A stretch of 64,000 nucleotides of DNA from Undaria pinnatifida (Eukaryota > Sar > Phaeophyceae > Laminariales > Alariaceae): NCBI GenBank assembly GCA_012845835.1, contig JABAKD010000026.1:10850334-10914333 (forward strand). The letters run 5' to 3'. Made by a program: the position numbers and the translations under genes. Below are positions 11,055-22,930 of the stretch, piece after piece. The notes below the pieces were generated by a model. It saw only the letters and a program-made list of their open reading frames with translations, did not search any database and was not told the origin of the DNA. The stretch's first letter is position 1. Each line of letters begins with the position of its first letter.

Positions 11055-12650
11055 CTACGGACGGGGCTGTCGTGTAGGGGGATTGAATACTGCTGGATCC
11101 TGTGACAAAAATACAGCACGGTATGACTCTACCATTTCCCGACACTGAGGGATAACCATAACATGACCCCATACACCCAATTTGTGGAGGATAATCTTTG
11201 AGTTTTGGTGGTACTGGAAATTTGCAAGCGACGCGGCTCCTACTTCGCGTTTACGCCCTTCTATGCTCTCGACAGTGAAAGGTCCGATCGTGACTTGAGT
11301 CAATGATCCTTTTAGATGCGGGACTGGTAGGCTTGTTCCCAGGAACGTGCCATCTAGTACTTCCAGGTCGGGCTCGAGGGTTGTGACAGGGGAATATAAT
11401 TTTTGCCTTCGACTCAGATGAACTGTAGTTTCCGCGACCGTGCCCTGTTTGGGGACTCGGTAGATGATTGGGGACAATTTTGTTGTGACAGTATAAGGGC
11501 CGTTCCAAAGACAGAATAGCTTGGGAATGGGGCCGTCAGAATCATGATATGGGCGATGTATCAGCACTTGATCGCCTGGTTTAAGCATCGGAAATGACAA
11601 CTTCTCAATCTCTGTTGCTTGCTTGTCCGCTCGTTTTTTGAGGTTACGGCGGGCCAACTCACACACTAGCTCACTTTTTTTGGACACTGCCGCGTGAATA
11701 ATCGAGTTGGGATTGCGGTTCGGCTGTGGCTGGAACGCGTAAAATGATATCGACGGGTAGTACGGCGGCGCGTCCGAACACTAGATAGTGTGGAGTTTCT
11801 TCTAGTGTGGACGAATAAGCTGTTTATGAGCCAGTTGGACGCATAGTAACAGCTGTGCCCAATTATCACAATTAAAGGTGCTATACATGTAATTGCTACC
11901 ATATTAGGGACTTTACTGTGTAGACGCTCAAGGACCGAATTTTCTTGGGGACGACAAGCCGCGGTACGAGTTTTCTTTTATCCGAAGACTTTCTGCAACC
12001 CTTTAACGAAGTCTTTTTCGAATTCACCGCCACCATCGGAATGCAAGGTTTGTGGTGGTTCAAATACAAAACCGATACGCTCGACAAGATTCCGGACAAT
12101 GGTGGTGGTCTCTTTCATTTTAAATGGCTATCAAAATGGCAAAACGTGTGAGATGGTCGATCACCCAGACGATATATAGGTTGTCTTTTGACATAGACTT
12201 ACATTCAACTGAATCGATTTCTGCGCATTGGAAAGAGCGTGTGACAGGCCGGCACCTGATGGGTAATTTATCAAGGCGCCGGGACGTTTTACGATGTTGG
12301 CAGGACAGACAAGTTTCGACGTGTTGGGCTACATTTGGATGAATCAAAGACCACCAAAAACGGTCACGGATCTTATCATAGGCGCCTTTGAAAGCTAGAT
12401 GCCCACCCGAACCTGGAAAGGACTGACATGAGTTCAAAACTAGTTTCCGAAGTAACATGGGTACGCCAAGTTGGTCCCGGGAGTCACCCCGTCGACGAAG
12501 GTGACCTGGAAGGTACGAGGCATGAATTGCGTCGGCTGTGATATATGTGTGTACCACTTTTGGTTTCGTTGTGTTTTTCCCTAGGATGTTCCTCGGTTCC
12601 GGAGTGACTGGAGCCTGTCATGCGACCACAGACTTGACTATGCGAGTTCA
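11055..12650 (-). pseudogene. Ty3/gypsy (chromovirus-like) integrase, frameshifted
   Basis: This is the integrase part of a retrotransposon pol, read on the minus strand. First comes a zinc-binding region with GGHLAF and CLSC (about 12,425-12,300), where the usual first His is Gln (SCQS). The catalytic core follows: IDSVE (D, ~12,215), LHSDGGGEF (D, ~12,036) and VLERLH (E, ~11,928). A GPY/F module (WNGPYTV..IYRV, ~11,507) comes next. The C-terminus has FTVESI and CREMVESYR, which fits a degenerate chromodomain. A frameshift near 12,120, a stop near 11,978 and a further frame change before 11,687 show that it is dead. No reverse transcriptase or RNase H is seen upstream, where the CAA microsatellite lies. 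The integrase identity is firm; the chromodomain is an inference. Confidence 0.85.
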
Positions 12651-12652
12651 TG

Positions 12653-13119
<467 letters not shown>

Positions 13120-13734
13120 ATACGGCCAAAATAATCTAAATTACACACCAAACATGTGATGAATGTCATCATGGGAATCCCTGTAAAAAAATTATTCACC
13201 ATTTTTTTCTCCAACAGGCACAGCGGGGTGAGCCGCACCTAAACATTGAGTGAAAAACAGTATGGAAAACAAACATCGTACAATATCTTCTCCATGTTGG
13301 CACCGAAATCACAACGCTCCTAATGTTTCGTTGTTTGACTTTCTCTGTTGCATTTTGGCTCTGTTGTTTTTTTTTTCGTGTGCCTCCCTGAGTTCATACG
13401 TGGTCCGGTTGTAAACCCGACATTCACTTGACAACACTTGTCTCTTAAGCGGCGATGAAATGGGCCAAAGTACGCATATGCCCCAATGATCAACTAACCA
13501 ACGCTCAACTGCGCAGTCAATATTACCCCGAGATGGTGCATGCCAGCCCTTTTATCCTGAATCCCAAAAGTAAGTAGAGTCATTCATATATAGATCAAGT
13601 CACTCAACAGTGTAGAAAAAATAGAGCATTTCCGAAAAATGCAGATAACTCAAGATCAGATAATTTTTCAAAAAAACACTTCACGCGCTGACCGAGGGCG
13701 CGCGGGGACTGAGATAGCATGTTTTTGTTGTCTC
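13120..13734. other. Unassigned sequence; left edge of the 24-kb duplication
   Basis: No gene recognised. The large direct duplication starts at 13,328, where the sequence first matches the base immediately after the N gap. No target-site or element end is visible at this point. Confidence 0.5.
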
Positions 13735-15250
13735 ACAATAACCCTTGTATAACAATCTAGAATCCGTGGTCACAAAAAGGTGCTGGAGCCCTTGGAACAT
13801 CCGAAAACCCAAATGGAACCGAAATTCGTCCGGGAAATACTACGCTTTCCCACCTGAAAACGCACGATACGAAGAAGGCTCACAAGTGAAATGATCCAAT
13901 GTGCAAACTCAACTCGCATGATCGCGGGTATCCACTCAACTACAGCGTAAAACAGTTCCCCGTTCCCACAACTAACCAATTCGCAGCTACAAACTACAGC
14001 GGTTCGGCTGCGTGCACCGTATGAACCGCACAAAAATCGCGAGCACAGACAAAAGCGCCTGCTGTCTGGAGTGCTGTCAGAGCGACGACCCGCGAGCGAG
14101 CAGTGAAGAAACGAGCAATCGAACGAAAAAACACCAAAATACAAATATCAATGACCGCCCCGTCTTCCCGAGTTATTTGACAGGTTTCAGCACAGCTACG
14201 GCGCCCTTGCCTGAAAAATTCGTGGGATTGTTCCCCATGAAGGGTACACAACTCTACCAACTCTACAAAATCAGTGGCGCAAGAAATTTGTTGTACTACT
14301 GACTCGAAAAAATAAAGAAAGAAGGCGATCGCTCCTGCTCTCGTGATGATGGTGTGCGTGCGGACCGTGAGTTTCCGTGCACCACACGAATGCTGTGGGT
14401 GTCCAGGTGGCCCCCTCATCCCCTTAGCTCACTCGGTCCGCGCCTTCGTAGTTGCTCTTGTCGACACCCAATTCCAGGCGGCTCCCCTTCTCCCCCGTCC
14501 CAAAGAGTCGTCCCACGACAGGGGTCACAGGTCTTGCGCCAAAGAGCCCCTGGTCATTTGAGCTCCAATGTGGGGAACTACCGGTTAGTTGAGCAATTTC
14601 ACGAATACATATGTTTACAAGACTAAGGCGTAGAAGCTTGGTCGGGATGTGCGAACGAATGCCTTCGAAGTCATTTTTCGGGTGAGATAATGAGTTCCTC
14701 ATGTGAGGACCTCAGGGACTGATGCTGTACACCCCTACCGTGGGATGGCTCCAAAAACAAGCTGGTCCTTGCAGTTTGCGATGCTGTTGTGAAAAACAAG
14801 CATTCTAGTTCAAGGAGAGTTTAATCCGTCTCTTCCCCTGTCGTCGACGGTCAGTCACCCTTCCCCTTCGTCGTCTAATACAGACTCCTGCCGGCACAGT
14901 TTCCCTGACGAAAACCGAGACCGTGCCGTAGGGTGGCTCGTGGTGGCGCCTACCTCCTGGCACGAGCATCCCGATGAAGCATTGCAGCTCCACCGCTACT
15001 GCCCAAAACGACGCGCGAATCGTAGGTGACCATGCTTAACGCACCACGTGCGACCCAACTCTACTGCCGCGCCTAGTCCTCGCGGCCACAGGGAGCAGCA
15101 CGAAGGTATCATTCCTTGAGGGTGAGTCCACCCTTACACCGGCCAGAACCCCCCCCACACACTTGCTAAAACCTTGCTGCGGCATGCCTCGCAGCAGGCC
15201 TTACCGAGGCGGCAAGAGGAACGAAGAGGGTAGCTTACGAACACTTAACT
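13735..15250 (+). repeat. Dispersed repeat family B, second copy
   Basis: It aligns with 1,000-2,250 from the TGTTGTCTCAC-like start to TTACCGAGGCGGCAAG, and carries about 250 bp more in its middle part (about 14,560-14,800) than the first copy. Open frames such as minus 14,419-13,994 and plus 14,012-14,302 do not hold in the other family member, so I treat the unit as non-coding. Confidence 0.75.
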
Positions 15251-15429
15251 CCCCCTACTCCTCCCCCCCGCCCCCACCGAGGGGCCGATTTGGTTTTTTT
15301 TTCGCTGATTTTTTTTTTTTTCCGTACATTTTTTTTTCTTTTTTTTGTTGATTGGTGTTGCAATCGTTCCGAGAAGCATACCCTCACGTCAAGGCAAGCA
15401 ACGTAACAATAATCTCACATCCCCCGCAT
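15251..15429. other. Low-complexity C- and T-rich spacer
   Basis: A C-rich run (about 15,250-15,280) is followed by several poly-T runs (about 15,293-15,350). The sequence between two family B stretches shows no gene. It ends in ATATATGTTGTTGTTGTTG, the simple-sequence border that recurs at family B starts. Confidence 0.6.
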
Positions 15430-15666
15430 ATATATGTTGTTGTTGTTGTCTCCGATTAACTCTTGTAAAAAATCTAAAACCCGTGGTCACACAAATGTGC
15501 TGGAGCCCTAGGAAGATCCTCAAAACATTAATAATACTACGCTATCCCGCCTACAACGCACGATAAGAAGAAGGCGCTAATAGTTAGGTAATCCATGTGC
15601 GAACGGAACTCACATGGCCGCGGGTACCCACTCAACTTCAGCGTAGAGTTCCCCCGTTTCTATAAC
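15430..15666 (+). repeat. Family B, 5' part split by the LTR element
   Basis: It starts with a GTT run, TTAACTCTTGTAAAA and CCGTGGTCACA, and follows family B as far as GTTCCCCCGTTTCTATAAC. The family then continues at 30,046 (TAACCAACTCG...). The 14.4-kb LTR-bounded element lies exactly at this break. The bases ATAAC on the left and GCAAC on the right may be a diverged 5-bp target duplication. Confidence 0.75.
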
Positions 15667-15933
15667 TGCTTATATTCGGCCTCGAAAGGCCTGGAAATAT
15701 CTGAAATAGGATATTTTGCATGGGTTTCGTATGATTAGGTTGGCGGTTTCTATTCGGATAGTCAGGAAATAGATCGGAGGCACGTGCCTCCGATCTCAGA
15801 AGCCACCCGGGGCTCTGGTGGTGTAATAATGCTACGTCTCTCGTAAAGGGTAAGAAAGTGAGTACTCTTCGAGGATCTGCTCTATTGGCAGGTCTGCAGG
15901 GGAAACTCTGTGTACTCGCCCTATACTCTTACA
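15667..15933 (+). repeat. 5' LTR
   Basis: The repeat begins TGCTTATATTCGGCC and ends CTCTTACA, and aligns with 29,774-30,045. Shared blocks include ATGGGTTTCGTATGAT, GATCGGAGGCACGTGCC, GCTACGTCTCTC, AAGAAAGTGAGTA, CTGCAGGGG and ACTCTGTGT. A TG...CA terminus and flanking family B sequence support the boundary. The palindrome at 15,771-15,796 lies inside it. Confidence 0.8.
15771..15796. repeat. Perfect 26-bp palindrome in the 5' LTR
   Basis: The arm AGATCGGAGGCAC meets its exact reverse complement with no spacer, and CACGTG lies at the centre. The 3' LTR (about 29,879-29,904) keeps the left arm but has point changes in the right arm. CACGTG is a common E-box/G-box core for bHLH and bZIP factors, so a promoter role in the LTR is possible but unproven. 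Confidence 0.9.
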
Positions 15934-15936
15934 ATA

Positions 15937-15951
15937 TGGCGTCGTCTTTGA
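15937..15951 (+). promoter_or_regulatory. Candidate tRNA primer-binding site
   Basis: TGGCGTCGTC begins three bases after the 5' LTR. Many LTR elements start their primer-binding site with TGG, complementary to the CCA end of a tRNA, within a few bases of the LTR. The matching tRNA cannot be identified without a tRNA set from the host. Confidence 0.45.
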
Positions 15952-17139
15952 CTTTAATTGCTATTGTGGCAGCGTTCATTCAATCTCTCCGATCATTGTT
16001 TTATTGGTGATTTTGGTGTTTCCTTCCATCGAGCCCACGTCCTCTGTTCTTTCGTGGTTTCTTTGTCAATGGAAGGAGCGCCCTTGCTTCTCCAACGGCG
16101 ACCACAACTGCAGTGATATTATGGCATGGGCTCCTCTTGTTGGTCGCCCGGCACGTACCACACAGACGGCACCTTCCGACCACGTGCGGACGATTCTGCT
16201 CTTCGGAGCACATGCCTCGTCTCGGCTTTTGGTCGCATCAGGTCCCCGCCAGGGGTTACACATGGGCCACTCCGCAGCGAAACTCCCCAAGCGCCACCCG
16301 TCGGACTTCCTCGCTCCGCGCTCGGCCAGCATGTTGCACGGCACACCTCTGCGAGCTGCCAACACAGGATCGCCCGTCGATCTTCAATTTTTTTTTGCGC
16401 TTCGGGGGTGAGGCTTATGCACGATACGTCGGGGACATGCATGATGGAATCAATCCTTCGAGGGACAAGCGGCTGGGACTTCGTTTGCTGATAGAGCCCA
16501 TCGGCCCGCATACACCTTTCCTGACGGAGCCAGACCGACGTTTGCGGGACTCCCTTGGATTATGGTCACCGCGGCCTAGGAATTCGCGTCGGACCTCCTT
16601 CCTTGTGGTCTTCCTTTGAGGCGAACAGGCGGTGCTGTCGGGATGTTTGGGCATTATCGTTTGTCGATCGTTTCTAGTACGCGCGATACTATATGAGTCT
16701 CAGTACATGCGCCGATCTGTCTTTCGCATCGGACAAACTGTTCCCCGTTTTTGCTGAAAATAGTACAGCTAACAATTTGACGCAACTCGGACCCCATCCC
16801 GATCCTTCGCGATCAACAGCCATCCACGGCGTACCGTAGCTTCTACCACCATCACGTTCGAAGCGCTACCAATTACAGTACAGTATATTGGGCTTTCTGT
16901 CGATACATGACAAATACCGTCGAATTTTCTGCTGTAGAAGTCACTGCACAGCAGCGTGCCGCCTACTTGGCTCCCACCCATTCCGCACGAAGCTCGACCT
17001 TTCACTACCCCATCGTCCACAGATAACGCACTGCAGCCCTGACATTCTCGACGGCTGTGCGAGTGCTCCTTGCAAACTATATTCGAGAGATTTTTCGTCT
17101 TGGACTTTCCGTGACTAGAGCTTGGATTTAGTTAACACT
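15952..17139. other. Retroelement leader, no gene recognised
   Basis: Overlapping open frames occur on both strands at 16,004-16,654 (up to about 168 codons, plus 16,113-16,619), with no motif I know. In copy 2 a one-base deletion corresponding to about 16,170 moves the frames, so none of them is under evident constraint. Confidence 0.4.
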
Positions 17140-18890
17140 AACTTTCTGTGCTGTCTTTTTCTGGCGCCAATCTGTCAGCGTGTGTGGTACCCTATTTTGC
17201 ACCATTCATGGGTACACACGTGTTAATACCACTTTCTATATGGGCATAGCTGTGGTAGTGCGGCACACTGTACTGCTGTCGACCTAACTGCCCTTTTAGA
17301 GTGCGGTCGGTGTGGGTACGGATTTGTTTCAGCTGTACAGGCGATTGGCCGTCTTCCTACTGCTGCCGGTACATGTGACGCCCTTCGGCAATGCTGCTAG
17401 AGTCGATGCTGAATATTTTGTTAGCTATCACGACGGATACTGTCCGTTGCAAAGCGGTTTACATTTGGTGGAGACGCTGAGCATTATACGTTTGGCGCAA
17501 ACGCTGCCTCTCTGCCGCTGCTAGTACATGTGCTGCCCTTTGCGATGCTGCTAAGGTCTAATCCGGCATTTTTTTTTCTTTGCGCATGTTCGGGCAGCTG
17601 CTACCCGTTACAGAGCAGTTACTACAGTTCGCGGAGATACTGCGCTTTACAGCAATTAATAGAGCAAGTGGGGATCAGCCCGTTTGATGCGGTACTTGGG
17701 GGCAAACAGTCTTTCTTTTCGGCTGCGAGCGTAAACACCTTTTCTTCAGCGGGTCTTGGTGTTATACTACCCTCTTCAAATCGGTTGGTGTTGTCATCTC
17801 ATGTGGACACAAGATCAATGTTGAAGCAATCGGCATTACTGTAGGCGCAATCGTCCCTCTATGGTGCGGACGGTGGGGAAACTGCTTTGTTTGGGGGTCA
17901 TACTTTCCCTTTATAGTGCGGTCGGTGGAAGCATTGCCTTGTTCGGACGCTATGCTACCCATCTTGGTGCGTTTGGATTTGGCGTTACCTGTCAACACAT
18001 CAGCGATCTACAGCAATCAGCACTATTGTCGGCGCGATCGTCCCCCCTAGAGTGCGGACGGTGGCGAACCTGACCTGTTCGAGGGCTATACTACCCATCT
18101 TCATGCGGTTGGTGTTGTCGATACCTATGGGCACGGCAGCGGCAATGCAGCAGGCAGGGCTACTGTAGTCGCAACCTTCCACCTACAGTGCGATCGGTGG
18201 TGGAAACTGCGTTGTGCAGGAGTTGGTTTGACCTTGTCCTGTGGTTAGTAAATGTGCAACCCTTTACTGTGCTACCCTTCCCTGCACTACTGCTAGGGAA
18301 GAAGCTGCCCATTTATTTTTATTCGGCCATCTGTACGATAATCTACTGTGCTGCTCTCAATATCCCCTACACTACTTCTAGGGCATATACTGCCCGTTAT
18401 TTACGGTTGGCTGCGCGATCCTCTACAATCCAACTTCCCCCTACACTCCCGTTAGGGCAAGGGCTGTCGATTTTTCTGCAATTGGCTGCATGACCTTTTT
18501 CAGCCCTACCCACCCCTACACTACTCTTACGGTAAATTCTGCTCGTTTCGCTGCCGAGTGCATGGGCTTCTTGGCGCGACCCTTGACTATGCTGCCCACC
18601 CCCCTGAGCCTAGTGTAAATGCTCCATGTTTTGGTGCGATTGGAGGTCTTGCTGTTCGACCCTTCACTGTGCCACCCCGCTTACACTGCACCTAGGTGAG
18701 ATGCTGCCTGTTTAAATGCGATGAGCGTCGGCGTGTTAGGCGTCCCTCTACTGTGCTGGTCCCCTACATTGTGCATGGGAAACGTGCTGCCTGTTTTGGT
18801 GCGATGGGCGTGGGCCTCCTGTGCAACCCTTTACTGTGCTGCCCCCCCGCCTATACTACTCTTTGGTTAAACGCTGCCTGTTTAGACAAG
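17140..18890 (+). repeat. Degenerate tandem repeats in the retroelement leader
   Basis: Two repeat styles are visible. From about 17,750 to 18,240 a unit of about 160-170 bp recurs three times, with TACTACCCATCTT, GCGGTTGGTGTTGTC, GCGCAATCGTCC and GTGCGGACGGTGG-like blocks. From about 18,250 to 18,890 a shorter unit of roughly 90-110 bp recurs, with CCCTACACTACT, TAGGG, GCTGCCTGTTT, GGTGCGAT and CCTTTACTGTGCTGCCC. Some open frames cross the units, but they are short and unrecognised. Confidence 0.6.
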
Positions 18891-18894
18891 CAAC

Positions 18895-20390
18895 AACATG
18901 TCTGTAAGTCAGGAAACGGGCTACTCGGGGCAGGCCGAGATCTTCTACGCGCCGCAACCTGGATGCCCACGAGACAGGGAGAGCTCGCGAGAGTTTCCGC
19001 CACTCGAGATGTGAGGAATCACCGGAGGCGGGTTGCGGTGCCGAAGCAGAGGACGGACACCATACGACCACCCGGACCCACAAATCATCAGGGTCGACTC
19101 GCTTGTTCGCACAGGGAAGACGGAACAACCTCCACCGGACTCGAGGGTGTCTCAACGCCAGCTCTAGCCAGATCCGGGGGAGCGCCACCAGCTGCCCCCC
19201 ACCGTGCTCAGCAAGGCGCCACCGCCACCACCTGGCCTGTCGGCGCTCGACAGAGCACCACCCCTGGAGCTCCGGCGACGGGGACGCCCATGCCGGCCCC
19301 TTGGACTTAGCATATCCGGCGGGGCGGAGGCGGCGGGCGCTGGACGACGCCAACCAGACGGTTTTCCGGCGTGAAGCACGCCGACGTTGGTTTGACGAAG
19401 ATATCGAGCAGGCGAAGACCGCTGCGCAGAAGGCGTCCCTGTTAGTGAAGAGGGAGCACCAAGGCCTCGCCTAATCAGTTGCGGCGCCTGGGGCGGGAGC
19501 TACCGCGGCCCCATCACCTTAGACTCGTCCGCAGGGTGTCGCATCCCAGCGATCACAACCCAGGGACGACGCCTTCTTCGACCGCAGCGTCGCGTGCATG
19601 GCACCTGCACCGAGAGTAGACTTCTCCTCAGCGTTAGCGACCGTGGTGGTGGAAACAACCTCCGCTCTCCTTATGTTATTAAAGAGGCCGGCGTCGCGGC
19701 AAGTAGACGCCATTTCAGTGGAAGCGTCCTGGCCTCACGTGGAGTGTACCACTTATGCAGGACGGACGAGAAGCACCCCGACCCTTGCACTTGTCAAAGC
19801 ACTGCAGATGGCCCATGACGAAGCCACCGACTCCATCTTCTGGCCGAACCCTGGACGAAGAGTTGGCGGAACGCAACCGGGGGAAACAGCGACGCAGCGA
19901 CAGTCGCGACCGCGGGGACCTGGGGGTGGTGGCTTCGGGGGTGGCGGAAGAAATGGTGGGGGTGGCGACAACCACAACCGCTGCGGTGGTGACAACGGTG
20001 GTGGAGGCGGGGGAGGCACGTCGGGGTCTGGTGATTGCTCAGGCCGCCGCCGTGGAGGCAACTTTGGCCACAACAACTGGGACGGTGGCCGCAGCCTTGG
20101 CGGAGGCTGAAGAGGGCGGAGGCACGGCGCAACAGAAAATTCAGCGTAAGAAGGCTCGTCAACCTCCTCCCTGTCGTCTTCGGCCTCACGTACTGACCAC
20201 GGCGAGGTGATCGTGGTAGCAGGCTACACCGGTGTCGCGAGCTATCGCAGTTACAAGCATCTGGGTCAGAGGCTTTGCAACTTCCAGTTGCGTCTGCTGA
20301 TAACGTACTTCGACGGGGTTGACACGGGGGAAGGCTACACTAAAGTTGCATACTGTTGGAATGTGTAACGGCACGCCTTTTTCCTGATTA
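18895..20390 (+). pseudogene. Decayed gag-like region, N-terminal part (tentative)
   Basis: Several interrupted plus-strand frames lie between the leader repeats and the zinc-knuckle frame. One starts with ATG at 18,898 and stops after about 38 codons. Another carries ARRRWFDEDIEQAKTAAQKA (about 19,376-19,435), a charged helical stretch. A third begins with ATG at 19,598 and ends in a Gly-rich, Asn/Arg-containing tail (about 19,918-20,107). A last one covers about 20,158-20,348. The position and the Gly/Arg-rich tail fit a nucleic-acid-binding gag, but no named domain is recognised and the reading frame is uncertain. Confidence 0.35.
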
Positions 20391-20412
20391 AATCGGGGAG
20401 TTTTGCATTTAT

Positions 20413-21291
20413 GTGTCTACCGCTACGGCGAGCGAACGTGGTTGGTCTCCCGGGACGGATGTGATGTTGGAGGTGATTCGGTTGGCCGTGAATGAGCAAC
20501 TTCCGACTCTAATGCCTGCGTTGTACACTTGTTCGACGACAACGGAACGGCGGCCATACGCCTCGTTGTATGCTATGTGGCGGGTTTTAGTGACTAAGCG
20601 CATGATAAGACACCCTCAGTCAACGGCGACACATTTATTTTCTGTGCCTGTTTCTTCGACGGGAGCGCGGTCATCCGCCCCGTCGGGGCCCCCGCCCGCC
20701 GATCATGGGCGCGGCCACGGCCGAGTGCCGTGCAAGTTGCTTTCGTGGCAGACGGGATCAATCCATCATCCAAACGTCATGCCCATTGATGATTTATCTG
20801 ACACTCGGCTTGATCACACATCGAACTGCGGTCCACTAGAAGAGCATCATTATGCAGAAGTTTTCGCCGTTAGTGCCTCGTTCAAGACCGACGACCCTCC
20901 CCGTTGGAGCGGTTTTCTTTCACCTCGCGCTAATGCCTTCCGAGAAAACGGGAGTCTTTGCCTGAACTGCCACGACAACAACCACTCCTTCAAGCATTCT
21001 AGACATCCTTTCCTTCCCGCGAGTGTCAACTTGGTCAACTTGGCGACGGTGACGCATACCGAACGTTGGCAAACGCGCATGATCTGCTACCGTCGAGACG
21101 GCAAATCTTCTCACCCGATCAACCACAAGAAAGATCGTCGCCACCATTCAGATCATTCGCGAAAGTACCACCAGGATCAGAGCCAGATAAACTGTCACAA
21201 CGATTACACGTACACGTCGGATCACCGTGGTGGTATACCGCTCTCGCCCGCCTCTTCTGCCCCCCGCTTCTGCTCCTGGAATGCGATTTAG
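20413..21291 (+). pseudogene. Gag-like frame with an incomplete CCHC zinc knuckle
   Basis: This open frame of about 292 codons carries C-LN-C-HDNN-H-SFKH-S at about residues 183-196 (20,959-21,000). That is the C-X2-C-X4-H-X4-C gag knuckle with the last Cys replaced by Ser (Tyr in copy 2). Basic, His/Arg-rich sequence follows (YRRDGKSSHPINHKKDRRHH), as in nucleocapsid tails. Copy 2 has a one-base deletion just after the knuckle that ends the frame at 45,745. The start is not defined. Gag identity rests on the knuckle and on position between LTRs. Confidence 0.5.
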
Positions 21292-22289
21292 AGCCGCTCA
21301 TAACCCGGGAGGAAGTCCTGACGAGCAACACACTGGCACATTCCGTACCAAAAATTGACCGTTCGACCACGGTGCTCTTGGTGAGAACTATTTTGGTTTC
21401 AGAAGGTACTCGTGTACCTGTTGCTAGCCTGTCCAAAAACGCAGCACAAATTGCCTCTGTTAAGAGCCCACGGGATCCTACGCGGTCTGCGGACAATTCT
21501 CACGGCGTAGTACCGGCGGCGGGAACTATTAATAGCGCTTTGAGCGTGGTTCATCGGAGCCAGGTAATGGTTTTCAACAGCGAGAACCCGCGCTTCCACC
21601 GACATTCTCCTCGGTCGTAGTCTGAGGTCGACGACGGGAACCGCGGCTCCAGCGCCGTTCCCCTCAGCCGGCGGCATAAACTCGGCAATGGAGGTACCGC
21701 TCCAAAGGCCATCCCCATCAACCATGGCACGGGATCCTGCACTTTGCACGCTCCCCCCCTGGCACGCGTCGCGCAGTAATATAGCTGCGGTGACGGCGCG
21801 TCGCCTTTTAACGCGAACGTGTCTATCCCGCTATCTCCCTGACCAGGCGGTGGCGGTCGGTTCGAGATGTGAGCAGCCAACACTAAAGCGCCGAGATCTT
21901 TCGTGAGGCTTGATCCGGTGTTTGTTCGCCATAGCAGCAGGCACCCTGTCCATTTTTCCATCAAAGAGGAGTCGACAAGATTGGTTACCTAGTCTCCATT
22001 CTCCAGGAGCCCCAACGGAAAAGAGCCTCCTCGGGTAAAACAAATATTTCCGCCTGCCCGAGCCCCGCTCCATAAGACGCCCACATAATTTACGGGCCAT
22101 GCTTCGTCTTTTAGCACGATAACCCACGTACGTCGAGCTACGTCTGCCCCAGTGGTACAAGAAGAATATCCAACACCTCGGTACGGGCCTTTGGTGACGC
22201 CACGGCCTCGACCCTGATCAGCTGGACGCAATTCCCGTAAGGTTATGGAAGAATCGCGCCGCTCGCCAAGCAGAAACAGCTCAAAGTCC
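21292..22289. other. Retroelement interior, no domain recognised
   Basis: Open frames on both strands (for example plus 21,066-21,620 and minus 22,160-21,831) overlap each other. I looked for a protease D-S/T-G active site and for reverse-transcriptase YxDD-type motifs in frames with coding character and found none. Confidence 0.4.
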
Positions 22290-22930
22290 CTGTCCTTCCG
22301 GGCGCAGTTTGAGCAGTTTTATACGGCAAAGAGGAAATATACCAGGACGCGATAAACCGTGGGTGAGGACTCCATTCGTTCTCCCGAGGCCTGGTGTTCC
22401 TGAGGCGGACACCATAGGTCCAAAGTGCCGAGGTCTGGGGTTCCTAGAGGGGGACATTGCAGGCCCATATGCCCAACGAGGCTACCCAGGGGTTGGCACC
22501 GCCGGTGTCGGATTTTTTTTGGTGCAGTGAGGAAGGCTTCTTACGAGTTTCCGCCAGTGAATGAGGACAACCCGACGCGAGAAACCGCTGGTTCAGACTC
22601 GCATCATGCTCCCGAGGCCTGGTGTTTCCCGCGAGGAGACACTACAGGCCCAAACCGTCGACGGCTGATGTTCCCAGAAGCGGACAATGCAGACCCTAAT
22701 GTCCAACGAGGCTACACGGGTTGGCGCCGTCGGTTATTGCCATTTTTCGGGCGCAGTTAAATTAAATTCATACATTTTTCTGCCAACGAACCAAGCATGC
22801 CCGTAGCTAGAAACCGCGGGTTTGGATTTGCGTCGTGCTCCCGAGGCCTGATGTTCCTGGACGGGGATGTTGCAGGCCCAAATTCTAACACGGCATTTGC
22901 CCTTCTCTCGAACACTCCACAGAAAAAGTG
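22290..22930 (+). repeat. Minisatellite, about 228-bp unit, nearly three copies
   Basis: CTCCCGAGGCCTGRTGTT recurs at 22,381, 22,609 and 22,838, and GGGCGCAGTT or GTGCAGT starts a unit at about 22,299, 22,521 and 22,757. Other shared blocks are GAAACCGC, GGACA-TGCAGGCCC and CCAACGAGGCTAC. The units differ by many substitutions. The third unit runs into the NADAR relic. Confidence 0.75.

Noticed and set aside
16004-16654. Overlapping frames of 120-170 codons as a leader gene
   Set aside because: A one-base difference between the copies swaps the frames without any sign of constraint, and no motif is recognised.
18856-19353. 165-codon minus-strand frame in the retroelement
   Set aside because: It overlaps plus-strand frames of similar length in a GC-rich stretch, has no known motif, and lacks neighbours in coding order.
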